Under the pieces are notes generated by a model. It was not told the DNA's origin. It was given only the letters and a program-made list of their open reading frames with translations, and did no database searches. From contig NZ_BHWB01000014.1 in the NCBI RefSeq assembly GCF_003865075.1, positions 54,884 through 118,883 of the forward strand: a stretch of 64,000 nt of DNA. Direction: 5' to 3'. The DNA is from Bacteroides faecalis (GTDB lineage: Bacteria > Bacteroidota > Bacteroidia > Bacteroidales > Bacteroidaceae). The translations under genes were made by a program, and so were the position numbers. Shown here piece after piece: positions 1 to 8,062 of this stretch; the stretch's first letter is position 1; each line of letters opens with the position of its first letter.

Positions 1-308
1 TCCAGTCCGCGCAATGAGACATTGCCCTGCATGCTTCCTCCGTTCCGGGTGATGAATTTTTGTACCAAGCTGTTATCCTTGTCAAAGAGCCGGATATCCG
101 GGTAGCTTACTCCTGCCGGAAACTGGTAGCGGCACAGATAAAGATCCGGCAAGTGGCTTTGGACAAGGGACGGCTTGTACATTTCCCTTTGCCGCTGGAG
201 GTATTCGGTGAATCGTTGATTCATCATCGATACTTCTTTCTCCGGCATCAGGTGCATCTCCAGTTGTCGGGGTTGCCCTTCCAAGTCCTGGGTAACAAAG
301 AAAATCAT
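1..308 (-). CDS. Unrecognised ICE operon protein, 3' part beyond the left edge
   Basis: A leftward frame opens at the ATG at 308 with MIFFVTQDLEGQPRQLEMHL and stays open for 102 codons to the window edge, so the C-terminus is not visible. It lies 47 bp downstream of the 356-codon gene on the same strand and is probably the next gene of that ICE operon. The visible part is soluble-looking and rich in Met and Gln; it has no signal peptide, no membrane segment and no motif I recognise. It does not show the FxDTxxG or DVRGHR blocks of its neighbours in the part seen. Function unknown. Confidence 0.6.
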   Translation of the reverse strand, partial: MIFFVTQDLEGQPRQLEMHLMPEKEVSMMNQRFTEYLQRQREMYKPSLVQSHLPDLYLCRYQFPAGVSYPDIRLFDKDNSLVQKFITRNGGSMQGNVSLRGL

Positions 309-355
309 AATGTTTGAAATCTCTTGCTTTTGCATACGATTGAAATTTAAAATAG

Positions 356-1426
356 TTACATGGTGATACTTCTACTCTTTTTCTTTTCCTGTTTGGGCGG
401 TTCATAGCCCCGTACCGCATAGTCCGTCTGTAGGATTCTCTTTGCCGTATCCTTGATGGTCCGTTCAAGTGCATTTTTCAGCAGTGTGCCATCCTGCTTC
501 CCCACATAAGACAGCCTGATCCGTTCATCCAGGGAGACAAAGCTGTTTTGATGGTTGAACCGGCTGTCTTTTTCCAAATTCCCGATTTGCCCGGTCTTGC
601 AGATCCGGTCGAGTACGCCTATGTTATAATTCTTCTGGCTCTTGCCCAGATTCAACTTTTCGGCCAGTTGGTTATAACATTCCAAAGAGGGAGCCATGCT
701 GCATTCTACCGCCGGGGTATAGTTGGCTATCATATTTGAATCCAGGAAATGAGCCTTTTGGGGAAGGTATATCTTTTTTAAGCCATGTTCAAACATGTTC
801 GAACACTTTGACGCCTCTTTGATCAGATTGATATTGGAAGTGCTGAAATAATATATTTGCAGTTTATCCGCATCCCTGTAAACCGGCGAGAAGAAATTAT
901 CGCCAATATGCTGCAGGTATTTCTGCGCACACTGTATCCCCCTGCCGGTATCATTGAACATCAGGACTCCCTGGTTCGTATTTATTGCAGTAATCACCCT
1001 GTTGTAGATATCTTTTTCCTTTTCTTGATGGAATGCGCGGTAAGCGTTCAGTTGTTTTTTCAGCAGGGGATTGTCTTTGGCCTTTTGAAGCATTCTCTGG
1101 ATGCTATCCACATTATGGATGCCATAAGGAGATGTATTCTCGTAAACGAAGGCGATATCCCGCAATGGGAAATGAGTTGCACAAGACAGTCCTCCGTTAT
1201 GGGTCATGTCCTTGATGAACCTTTCAATGTTCCCCGGTTGTACAGCACCCTGATATGGTATTAAATAGACTTCTTCCTTAGGAATGTAGGAGCCTTTCAA
1301 GGCCAGTTCTGCCTGCCCGAAAAGAAATTTGCCGCCATCTGAATTGATGCCATAACGATTCTCTATGGTCTGGAAATGTTCAATCTGCCTGTTGCTGTTC
1401 AAATTGAAACCAATGTATGTACTCAT
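356..1426 (-). CDS. DVRGHR-family ICE protein, diverged copy (356 aa)
   Basis: This is the most diverged of four paralogous proteins in one ICE operon. The shared N-terminal block is GVLMFNDTGRG followed by a YLQ..GDNFFSPVY segment (about residues 152-180); the C-terminal DVRGHR motif appears as AVRGYE near residue 340. The C-terminus is lysine-rich. There is no signal peptide or membrane helix, so it is probably cytoplasmic. Its expected upstream neighbour, the 103-codon gene ending at 7745, is now 6 kb away because a mobilizable element sits between them. The biochemical role is unknown; a part in ICE maintenance or transfer is an inference from location only. Confidence 0.7.
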   Translation of the reverse strand: MSTYIGFNLNSNRQIEHFQTIENRYGINSDGGKFLFGQAELALKGSYIPKEEVYLIPYQGAVQPGNIERFIKDMTHNGGLSCATHFPLRDIAFVYENTSPYGIHNVDSIQRMLQKAKDNPLLKKQLNAYRAFHQEKEKDIYNRVITAINTNQGVLMFNDTGRGIQCAQKYLQHIGDNFFSPVYRDADKLQIYYFSTSNINLIKEASKCSNMFEHGLKKIYLPQKAHFLDSNMIANYTPAVECSMAPSLECYNQLAEKLNLGKSQKNYNIGVLDRICKTGQIGNLEKDSRFNHQNSFVSLDERIRLSYVGKQDGTLLKNALERTIKDTAKRILQTDYAVRGYEPPKQEKKKSRSITM

Positions 1427-1427
1427 A

Positions 1428-1571
1428 TTATTTTAGATTTTTATCGGTTTGACTTAACCGATTGAAGAATAAACTTTTAGCGAATTGTTTGAGAAATAGA
1501 GGTAACGATTTAGCAACCGTGCGAATTTCAGCGTTTTGCGTTGCTATGCTGTCAAATAACTCTTTACGCAT
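1428..1571 (-). CDS. Possible small protein (47 aa)
   Basis: A 47-codon frame (MRKELFDSIATQNAEIRTVA...) ends with TAA one base before the ATG of the 356-aa gene, the kind of spacing seen in translational coupling. The peptide is basic, with an amphipathic, Leu/Phe-rich middle. A minus-strand TACCTTTG box lies immediately upstream of the ATG, too close for a normal leader, so translation from this start is doubtful. It could instead be the tail of an operon gene cut off when the mobilizable element inserted. Low confidence. Confidence 0.3.
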   Translation of the reverse strand: MRKELFDSIATQNAEIRTVAKSLPLFLKQFAKSLFFNRLSQTDKNLK

Positions 1572-1618
1572 ACAAAGGTATAATAATTATTCGGAAAATA
1601 ATGCTTACTATCGAAAAA

Positions 1619-1662
1619 ACTGCATCCTATCTTTGTAAATAGTCCATTAAAAAGGATGCAGT
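1619..1662 (+). promoter_or_regulatory. Promoter and inverted repeat before the KilA-N gene
   Basis: TATCTTTG at 1628-1635 fits the Bacteroides -7 consensus TAnnTTTG. A perfect 10-bp inverted repeat (ACTGCATCCT at 1619-1628, AGGATGCAGT at 1653-1662) straddles it, which would suit an operator or an RNA hairpin at the 5' end of the transcript. It precedes the rightward three-gene cargo that starts at 1713. Operator function is inferred. Confidence 0.45.
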
Positions 1663-1712
1663 CTCGCAAATTATAGCGACCTTTGTAATTGAAACTCAAT
1701 GCATCAATTACA

Positions 1713-2519
1713 ATGGCAAAAATTACCGTTCAAAATACAGATATTAGCGTTGTCAAGTACAATGAAGAAGACTACATCAGCCTTACAGACATGGCAAGAA
1801 GCCAACTACAAGAGCATATTATCTTCCGTTGGCTTAGCCTTAAAAGCACTATCGAATATCTTGGTGAATGGGAAATGTTGTACAATCCCGATTTTAATTG
1901 TACCGAATTCGGTACAATTAAAAATGCGGCAGGAAGTAACAATTTTGTGCTTTCAGTGAAAACGTGGATAGAACGAACCAGTGCCATCGGTATTCGTTCT
2001 AAGGCTGGTCGCTACGGTGGCACATATGCACATCGGGATATAGCATATCATTTTGGTATGTGGATTTCTCCTAAATTCCAATTACTTCTTGTTAAGGAAT
2101 ATCAGCGGCTAAAGACAGAAGAACAAAGGCTGCTCGGTTGGTCAGCGAAACGTGAATTGTCAAAAATCAACTACCGCATACATACTGATGCCATAAAGCA
2201 AAATCTTATTCCGAAGGAAGTCACACCGATACAAGCAAGCATTATTTATGCCAATGAAGCCGACGTGCTGAACGTGGCAATGTTTGGTATGACAGCAAAA
2301 CAATGGAGAGAAGCGAATCCCGAATTGAAAGGAAACATTCGTGATTATGCTACTATCAATGAACTTATCTGTTTGTCGAATATGGAGAATCTAAATGCTG
2401 TGTTTATCGAACAGAATATGGCACAACGTGAACGTCTTGTTAAGCTAAATCAAATAGCTATCCATCAAATGAGTATATTGGAAAGTGGTGATAATCAAAA
2501 TCGCAAGCTGTTGAAATAA
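1713..2519 (+). CDS. KilA-N domain protein
   Basis: The N-terminal 110 residues fit the KilA-N DNA-binding domain found in phage and large-DNA-virus proteins: ISVVKYNEEDYISLTDMAR, then EYLGEWEMLYNPDFN and SVKTWIERTSAIGI. The C-terminal half (KTEEQRLLGWSAKREL onward) is typical of bacterial KilA-N proteins of about 270 residues. I chose the ATG at 1713 over the TTG eight codons upstream. It is first of three rightward AT-rich genes, cargo of the mobilizable element. Probable DNA-binding protein; target unknown. It contains a perfect 32-bp palindrome at 1892-1923. Confidence 0.85.
   Translation: MAKITVQNTDISVVKYNEEDYISLTDMARSQLQEHIIFRWLSLKSTIEYLGEWEMLYNPDFNCTEFGTIKNAAGSNNFVLSVKTWIERTSAIGIRSKAGRYGGTYAHRDIAYHFGMWISPKFQLLLVKEYQRLKTEEQRLLGWSAKRELSKINYRIHTDAIKQNLIPKEVTPIQASIIYANEADVLNVAMFGMTAKQWREANPELKGNIRDYATINELICLSNMENLNAVFIEQNMAQRERLVKLNQIAIHQMSILESGDNQNRKLLK
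1892..1923. repeat. Perfect 32-bp palindrome inside the KilA-N gene
   Basis: Sixteen bases on each side of the centre GAATTC (1905-1910) are exact reverse complements, beginning TTTTAATTGTACC and ending GGTACAATTAAAA. It encodes the FNCTEFGTIK stretch of the protein, so coding constraint may explain part of it. It has no loop, so it would extrude as a cruciform or bind a dimeric protein more readily than act as a terminator. Confidence 0.85.
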
Positions 2520-2525
2520 AGGATT

Positions 2526-2963
2526 ATGAAAGACAATAAGAATTACGATTATACGGATGAATTTAGCGATATAATCCATACTGTAAGATTTATAAATGCG
2601 GCCGAGTTGTCCGGAGTATTCTTTTCTGCCCCCAAGTGGATAACCATTTTGATGAAATTTCGCAATGTCATGGTGAGACCTTTGGGATTGAAAAAAGGAA
2701 AAGATTTCTCGGATTTAGTACACATCGAATCCGAGAATATAGCAACGGTATGCAAAAATGATAAGCATCTTAATTTAGAAATTGTGTTTATAACCGAAAG
2801 CATGGAGCGTGATAGCCAACGCATATCTGTCAGCACAAAAGTCAGATTCCATAATAGCTTAGGAAAATGTTATTTTGCCACAATCAAACCGTTTCACAAT
2901 TTAATTTGCAAGACACTCTTACAACGAACAAAAAACAATATTGAAAAATCTCTTTACAAATAA
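2526..2963 (+). CDS. DUF2867-like protein (145 aa)
   Basis: The pattern of an N-terminal FINAAELSGVFFSAPKWI segment, a central MVRPLGLKKG and a C-terminal pair FHNSLGKCYF...PFHNLICKTLLQR resembles DUF2867 proteins, a small family often fused to or near short-chain dehydrogenases. No catalytic residues are known for the family. It starts 6 bp after the KilA-N stop and is followed within 9 bp by a methyltransferase, so the three are likely co-transcribed. It is as AT-rich as its partners and unlike the mobilization genes next to it. Function unknown; family assignment is moderate. Confidence 0.6.
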   Translation: MKDNKNYDYTDEFSDIIHTVRFINAAELSGVFFSAPKWITILMKFRNVMVRPLGLKKGKDFSDLVHIESENIATVCKNDKHLNLEIVFITESMERDSQRISVSTKVRFHNSLGKCYFATIKPFHNLICKTLLQRTKNNIEKSLYK

Positions 2964-2971
2964 GCATTGTG

Positions 2972-3757
2972 ATGTGTCAGCAATCAATAAAGAATATGAA
3001 TACAGATTATAAAGTTGGTGATTTTATTTATAATGCAGATATTTATGATGGGTTGAATAATTCCCTGTCCGATTTGGAGTTTTACAAAAAATGGCTACCT
3101 CAAAATAAAGATGCCAAAATACTTGAACTCTGCTGTGGTACGGGTAGACTTACGATTCCAATAGCAAAGGATGGGTATAATATTAAGGGAGTTGATTATA
3201 CTTTATCTATGCTTGAACGGGCAAAGGAGAAAGCATTTCAAGCTGGATTAAAAATAGATTTCATTGAAGCGGATATTAGAGAATTAAACTTGGGAGAAAA
3301 ATTCGATCTTATTTTTATTCCGTTTAATTCAATCCATCATTTGTATAAAAATGAGGATTTATTTGATGCGTTGAAAGTCGTAAGAAATCACTTGAAAGAA
3401 AAAGGTTTGTTTTTATTGGACTGCTTCAATCCTAATATCCAATATATTGTTGAAAACGAGCGGGAGCAACATGTCATTGCCGAATATACAACCAAAGATA
3501 AAAGAAGAGTATTGATAAAACAAAGCATGCACTATGAAAACGCATCTCAAATTAATCGTATAAAGTGGCAATATTTTATTGACAATAAATTTCATTCAGT
3601 CCAAAATATGGACATGAGATTGTTCTTTCCCCAAGAGTTAGATTCATATCTCAAACAAATTGGATTTAATATTATCCACAAATTCGGGGATTTTACAGAG
3701 GGAGAATTTGATGACAATTCAGAGAAACAAATATACATTTTGGAACTTAAAAAGTAA
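2972..3757 (+). CDS. Class I SAM-dependent methyltransferase
   Basis: The Rossmann-fold motif I ILELCCGTGRLTIPIA (residues near 50) and the acidic loop GVDYTLSMLERAKEKA are clear, followed by FIEADIRELNLGEKFDLIF, typical of small-molecule methyltransferases of the UbiE/BioC type. Length about 260 residues fits. Possible starts are the ATG at 2972 and the ATG at 2996; the second removes a poorly conserved MCQQSIKN leader. Substrate cannot be read from the sequence. It is the last gene of the AT-rich cargo and ends at a strong hairpin. Confidence 0.85.
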   Translation: MCQQSIKNMNTDYKVGDFIYNADIYDGLNNSLSDLEFYKKWLPQNKDAKILELCCGTGRLTIPIAKDGYNIKGVDYTLSMLERAKEKAFQAGLKIDFIEADIRELNLGEKFDLIFIPFNSIHHLYKNEDLFDALKVVRNHLKEKGLFLLDCFNPNIQYIVENEREQHVIAEYTTKDKRRVLIKQSMHYENASQINRIKWQYFIDNKFHSVQNMDMRLFFPQELDSYLKQIGFNIIHKFGDFTEGEFDDNSEKQIYILELKK

Positions 3758-3786
3758 GGACAAAATGATAAAATCATAGATGAAAT

Positions 3787-3835
3787 ACAACAAAAATACT
3801 GCTTACAATTTTTAAACAAACAGTATTTTTGTTGT
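3787..3835. terminator. Bidirectional terminator between convergent genes
   Basis: A perfect 15-bp inverted repeat (ACAACAAAAATACTG at 3787-3801, its complement at 3821-3835) with a 19-nt loop lies between the methyltransferase and the convergent MobV relaxase gene. The arms supply A- and T-rich tracts in both directions. Confidence 0.75.
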
Positions 3836-3854
3836 TTTCGGTGAATATAAACGG

Positions 3855-5222
3855 TTATAACTTCATTCCTCTTCCTTTCCTTTGCGGCTGCATGGGGCGG
3901 TGTATGCTCTGCCTTAGCTTGTCGAACTGCTCCTTGAACCACTCGGCAATGGGCTTTCGGTCGATGACAAGAACTAATTTCGTCCCGTCCGTGGGGTCTT
4001 TTATCACTTGAACCCCAGCCTTTTCGGTCTTAAATTTCCGCTTGTGTTCCTCCGAGTAGAGTTCCCCTGCGTATTCCAACGGCTTTCCCTTGACAAGCGT
4101 TGCCGTCTGTCCATCACTGAACCCGATAAGGCGGCAGAGGTTTTCGATACGGAGCATTTCACGGAAATAGGGAAACCATGCCGCCGCCCTTGCGATTACC
4201 GTTTTCAGAAACGATATTTCCTCCTTGTGCTTCGCTTCCTTGTCCGCTATCTCCCTGCGGTGTTTCTGCTGTATCTCCGCCATTTGTCGGCTGTGGTCTG
4301 CCTGCATGGTCTGTATTCGGGTTTGCAGGGCTTCGATGGCTTCCCCGTGCGTGGCTACCTCCCGATGCAGGGCGGTGTTCTCCCTCTCCAGCGTCTTGAC
4401 CTTGTTGCTGCCGAAAAGAGAACCGACACTCTCGGCGATGTTGGCGGCTGCGGTGGTTGCCGCCCCTTTCAGCTTCTCGGTCTGTATTTCTTTTTTCGCC
4501 CGTCTTAGTTCCTCCTGCGCCGTTTCTTTTTGCTGCTGCAAATCCACCACCTCCGCTTTCAGATTATCGGCGAGTTTCTGTATATCCCGATAATACTGCT
4601 GCGTGGACTTGTGGCGAGCCTTCGAGCCGTCTATGCCCCTTTGCAGCCCGTATTTCGCCATCGCTTCGGCATAGGTATCTTGGTAGGACTTCAATTTCAG
4701 CCGTGTCATAATATCGTCTGCGCACAGCCTCACGGTGTCGGTAGGCTTCTTGCGGTATCGCTTCTTTGTCTGTTCCTCCCTTTTCCTGCGCTTGCGCTCT
4801 CCCTTGACGATGGGGACGAGTGTAACGTGTATGTGCGGCGTTTCCTCGTCCCTATGCAGGTGCGCCGCCACGATGTTCTCCTTTCCGAACGTGTCGGCAA
4901 AGTATTTCAGATTGTCGGCGCACCACTCGTCCAAACGTCCCTCTTCCTCTATTCGCTTCATGTCCTCGTGCGTTCCCGACACGTTGATGCGGATTGCCCG
5001 TACTTGGTTGCTTCCGATTTTGCGTGTCAGCCCCACTTCTTCTAATCTCTGCTGTATAGCCGCCGAACGGTCTTTCACCCCGTCGGGGTATTCGATGAGC
5101 CTGCGGTTCAGATGGGTGCGTGTGGGGTCGGCGTTCTTCGGTATGATGAAACGCTCGATATGTGCGGTTGTTCCGCTGTCGCTGCCGTGCGCCTTTTCCA
5201 TGTGTAAAACTACGAAACCCAT
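3855..5222 (-). CDS. MobV-family relaxase (Mob/Pre type)
   Basis: Relaxases nick oriT and pilot the strand during mobilization. The N-terminus (MGFVVLHMEKAHGSD), the RAIRINVSGTHEDM segment and the metal-binding histidine motif HLHRDEETPHIHVTLVP (near residue 125) match the Mob_Pre/MobV family. The C-terminal half is a long coiled coil (residues about 220-345), as usual for MobV proteins. The 455-residue length is normal. The upstream 590 bp hold several hairpins and probably include oriT. With the integrase it defines a small integrative mobilizable element that would borrow the ICE conjugation machinery. Confidence 0.88.
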   Translation of the reverse strand: MGFVVLHMEKAHGSDSGTTAHIERFIIPKNADPTRTHLNRRLIEYPDGVKDRSAAIQQRLEEVGLTRKIGSNQVRAIRINVSGTHEDMKRIEEEGRLDEWCADNLKYFADTFGKENIVAAHLHRDEETPHIHVTLVPIVKGERKRRKREEQTKKRYRKKPTDTVRLCADDIMTRLKLKSYQDTYAEAMAKYGLQRGIDGSKARHKSTQQYYRDIQKLADNLKAEVVDLQQQKETAQEELRRAKKEIQTEKLKGAATTAAANIAESVGSLFGSNKVKTLERENTALHREVATHGEAIEALQTRIQTMQADHSRQMAEIQQKHRREIADKEAKHKEEISFLKTVIARAAAWFPYFREMLRIENLCRLIGFSDGQTATLVKGKPLEYAGELYSEEHKRKFKTEKAGVQVIKDPTDGTKLVLVIDRKPIAEWFKEQFDKLRQSIHRPMQPQRKGRGMKL

Positions 5223-5813
5223 ATATTCTTCCTTTCTTTTTTGGCTTGTGAAACAATAAACTTGACTATCTTTGAGGGCGGCGAAATGCCGTCCTCAACG
5301 GGGTGTGCAGAGGGGCTTGCCCCTTGCCTTATTGGGGAATTTTCAGCGATACGTAGTATTGCGGCTCGGAAAATTCCCTAATAAGCTACGGTATTTTCTC
5401 CGTAAATACCCTGCGGCGTGCCGTCCGTCTGTCCGTCTGCCTTTCGGCGGTGGCTGTCCCTGCCGTCTGCTTACCCATATACCCCCACCTTATTTTTTCC
5501 CTTTCGGTCGGTGGGTGGCGGGGCGGTCGTTTCCGTTTTCAAAGGCTCTTTTGCACGGGGCGGTCGGATACAAGGTTTTCCCGATAAATACGCTCGCAGC
5601 AAAGCGAGAGGAAGATTTATCGGGAAACGGCGCAGCCGCCCGACCTTTTAGCCGACATAAAGCCCCGTGCTTGCTTTGCCTTTGTAAACGGGAATGATTG
5701 CTCCGCTTTGCTGTGTTCGGAAAATCGAATCTGCGTATCTGCACATAGTCGGTTATTAATGGATTGACTGACTTACAGATTCAATGATTCCAATACGACA
5801 GTACGACATGACT
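5223..5813. other. Gene-free, hairpin-rich region upstream of mob (probable oriT region)
   Basis: No convincing gene lies here. Seen are: an inverted repeat with one mismatch and one extra base (5329-5345 with 5370-5385, TTATT-GGGAATTTT-type arms), a short repeat GGTATTT/AAATACC (5391-5397 with 5405-5411) directly after it, and a compound hairpin at 5577-5627. Clusters of inverted repeats directly upstream of a MobV gene are where oriT is normally found. The nick site is not identifiable by eye. Confidence 0.5.
5577..5627. repeat. Compound hairpin, perfect 13-bp outer stem
   Basis: TTTCCCGATAAAT (5577-5589) pairs exactly with 5615-5627, and an inner CTCGC/GCGAG stem (5593-5597 with 5604-5608) sits in the loop. 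It lies between the mob gene and the small gene next to the integrase. It lacks a T tract on either side, so it is more likely a protein or replication/transfer signal than a simple terminator. Confidence 0.7.
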
Positions 5814-6200
5814 TCATGACGATATGACTGCTTGACTGCCGACATTCAGCGAAAGAAAAATCATGCTGTTCTCTTTTCGCCCGTGTATAATCCTTTCCAG
5901 CAACACTTTGCGGACTTTCGCCGCCCCGAATGATTCGATACGGAAAGCGAGGGCGGCTATCGTTTCGAGATTGTAAACCTCCGCGCTGTATCTGTCCGAT
6001 ATGCGGATAATGCGCCTTATGTCATATACGCTCAAAACTCCGCTTTTGCAGAGAGCCTTTATCCCAGCCCGAACCGTCGGGGCAATAACCCCGAACAGTT
6101 CGCAGATTTCCCACTCGGTCATGGCGGTTGCGCCTATATCGCTCGGCAGGGAGATATTGCCCTGCCCGTCCATCGTGATAATGTTCCTTTCTCCTTTCAT
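5814..6200 (-). CDS. Small protein beside the integrase, probable DNA-binding
   Basis: This 128-residue protein sits 21 bp downstream of the integrase on the same strand. The segment TEWEICELFGVIAPTVRAGIKALCKSGVL (residues about 28-57) looks like a helix-turn-helix of the winged or MarR/GntR kind, in the position where excisionase-like or accessory regulators occur in mobilizable elements. The C-terminal part has no recognisable motif. I infer a role as regulator or recombination directionality factor; this is not shown directly. Confidence 0.6.
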   Translation of the reverse strand: MKGERNIITMDGQGNISLPSDIGATAMTEWEICELFGVIAPTVRAGIKALCKSGVLSVYDIRRIIRISDRYSAEVYNLETIAALAFRIESFGAAKVRKVLLERIIHGRKENSMIFLSLNVGSQAVISS

Positions 6201-6221
6201 CGGTATGCTGTTTTAAGGTGA

Positions 6222-7454
6222 CTAAATGGCTCGGCAAATACTTTTCTCCATATCCTCCAACTTGTGCGACAAGTCTTCCATGTCCTGACTTATCTTTTGG
6301 GCGGTGATTTTGGCGTAAATCTGGGTGGTCTTTATGTTAGTGTGACCGAGAAGCCTGCTGACGGTTTCAATGGGTACGCCGTGCGACAAAAGTACGGTCG
6401 TGGCGTTCGTGTGACGTGCAACGTGATAGGTCAAGCGCACCTTGAAACCGCACTGTCTGCCTATCTCTTTGAGTATCTTGTTGCAACTGCCATTGCTCGG
6501 AATGGGGAAAACATGACCGCCCCTTGCCAGCCCCTTGTATTTCTCTATGATACGTTTGGGAACGTCCAAAAGACGGATGTTCGATTCGGTGTTGGTTTTC
6601 TTTCTTCGGGTGATTATCCACAGATTGCCGTCGAAGAATGTTTGCAGGTGGTCGGCGGTGAGGTTCTTCACGTCCGAATACGCCAAACCCGTGAACACCG
6701 AAAAGACAAACAAGTCCCGTACAAGTTCATGGGTGGCGTTCTTCATGGGTGCGTCCATGAGCGTCTGTATCTCCGTTTGGGTGAGATAGCCCCTGTCCAC
6801 GTTTTCGGGAGAGTTGATATATCCGGCAAAGGGATTGAACGGCAAACGCCCGTCGTTCCTCGCAATGGAAACGATGTGTTTCAACACAATCATGTAGCCC
6901 CACACGGTATTGGTGCGGCATTTTTTCTCCGTGCGCAAAAAATACTCGAAATCGTTGATGAACGTGAGGTTGAGTTCCTTTAACGGAATATCCTCACGTT
7001 TGTAGGTATGGGGCAAAAACTCCCGAATATGGTTGCAGACTGTCCGATAACGGGTGAACGTACCCTGTGCCCTGCTGTGCCCGACTTTCTTCTCAAACTC
7101 GGCGTTGTGCTGCTCGAACAGCTTCAGCAAGGTTTCCTGCTTGATGCCGATACCGAGATAGGCATCTTTTAGTTTGGAGGCGGTAACATAACCGTCCGTC
7201 TGCATCAGTTCTTGATAACGGCGGTTTACCTCCACTCGGATTTTATCTACCGCAAGGTTGATTCTCTGTGCTTCGACGCTCTTGCCCGAAGCACGGTTGT
7301 TCTTCACGTCCCACAGCCGTGGGGGAACGTCCATCTTGCAACTGAACTGTTTAATCTCGCCGTCCACCGTGATACGGCACATCAGAGGCAGGTTGCCGTT
7401 CGGCTTCTCGCTGCCTTTCTTTACGTAAAATAATACCTTGAATGTACTACGCAT
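6222..7454 (-). CDS. Tyrosine recombinase / integrase
   Basis: The 410-residue length, the Arm-binding/SAM-like N-terminal part (VLFYVKKGSEKPNGNLPLMCRITVDG) and the catalytic C-terminal motifs identify a Bacteroidetes phage-type integrase. Seen are the box II HVARHTNATTVLLSHG (H-x-x-R), LLGHTNIKTTQIYAK with His and the nucleophilic Tyr. The first catalytic arginine is absent: box I reads FTGLAYSDVKNLT where most family members have GLR. Loss of this Arg is known from IntDOT-type integrases of the same phylum. It should integrate and excise the mobilizable element with the MobV gene. Confidence 0.93.
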   Translation of the reverse strand: MRSTFKVLFYVKKGSEKPNGNLPLMCRITVDGEIKQFSCKMDVPPRLWDVKNNRASGKSVEAQRINLAVDKIRVEVNRRYQELMQTDGYVTASKLKDAYLGIGIKQETLLKLFEQHNAEFEKKVGHSRAQGTFTRYRTVCNHIREFLPHTYKREDIPLKELNLTFINDFEYFLRTEKKCRTNTVWGYMIVLKHIVSIARNDGRLPFNPFAGYINSPENVDRGYLTQTEIQTLMDAPMKNATHELVRDLFVFSVFTGLAYSDVKNLTADHLQTFFDGNLWIITRRKKTNTESNIRLLDVPKRIIEKYKGLARGGHVFPIPSNGSCNKILKEIGRQCGFKVRLTYHVARHTNATTVLLSHGVPIETVSRLLGHTNIKTTQIYAKITAQKISQDMEDLSHKLEDMEKSICRAI

Positions 7455-7744
7455 AACTCACTCCTTTTTTGGTTACAAAATTAGTTATTAGTGAGTTACC
7501 GACAGCTATGTAAATCTACGCAAAACACAGAAACAGAACCTTTTAGCAAGAAATCTGCACCCGTTACGGGAGTAACGAGGTGGTAACTGAACTTCTGCAC
7601 CGTTTGGCTTCGAGGTGGTATTTCGTTGGCTCTGCCCCATAGAAAAACAAAGCGTAACGAACGCTCTATCAGCTAATTCGCTACGCTTTGCCCAAATTTA
7701 CTTTTTCGCTATGGGTTTATTTTATGGTTTAGATGAATGGTTGA
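7455..7744. other. Integrase promoter side and probable end of the mobilizable element
   Basis: No gene is seen. The region contains a nested inverted repeat: outer CCCATAG/CTATGGG (7636-7642 with 7709-7715) and inner CAAAGCGTA/TACGCTTTG (7648-7656 with 7682-7690). It lies where the attachment site should be, between the integrase and the first gene of the interrupted ICE operon. I could not find a convincing direct repeat with the other side (about 1430-1690), so the exact att core is not assigned. Confidence 0.45.
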
Positions 7745-8056
7745 TTAAGATAGTCTATGCCGTTTCGACGGGTCGGGAACTTTTTTATTCTTCATTTTCT
7801 GCTCCATTTTCTGTTTTTCTTCCAGGTCTATAGTCCATGGAAAACAGGTCATGATCTTGTCCGGGCAGCAAAGGGAGATTCTTTTTTGTTTCATGGACTC
7901 ATCATCCAGCCGGATATAGACAAAGTAATCCAGTTCCCCTTTTCCGGTTTCTTCAATGGCTGTTACTGTTCCTTTATAGGGAACAACGGGAGTTTCCTCT
8001 TCCGGATCGTTCTCTACAATCCGCGCTCCGAGGTACATCTGACTTTTAGGTATCAT
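7745..8056 (-). CDS. Small ICE operon protein (103 aa), unknown
   Basis: The predicted soluble protein begins MIPKSQMYLGARIVENDPEE and has a beta-rich centre (VVPYKGTVTAIEETGKGELDYFVYIRLDD) that could form a small barrel, then a basic tail KMKNKKVPDPSKRHR. It starts 6 bp after the 482-aa paralog and is clearly part of that operon; the mobilizable element inserted just downstream of it. No family recognised. Confidence 0.65.
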   Translation of the reverse strand: MIPKSQMYLGARIVENDPEEETPVVPYKGTVTAIEETGKGELDYFVYIRLDDESMKQKRISLCCPDKIMTCFPWTIDLEEKQKMEQKMKNKKVPDPSKRHRLS

Positions 8057-8062
8057 ATCGCT

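Noticed and set aside
1430..7744. Direct repeats that could be att cores of the mobilizable element
   Set aside because: Only 9-bp inverted matches (AATTCGCTA type) were found between the two edges, which is not evidence for a duplicated attachment site.
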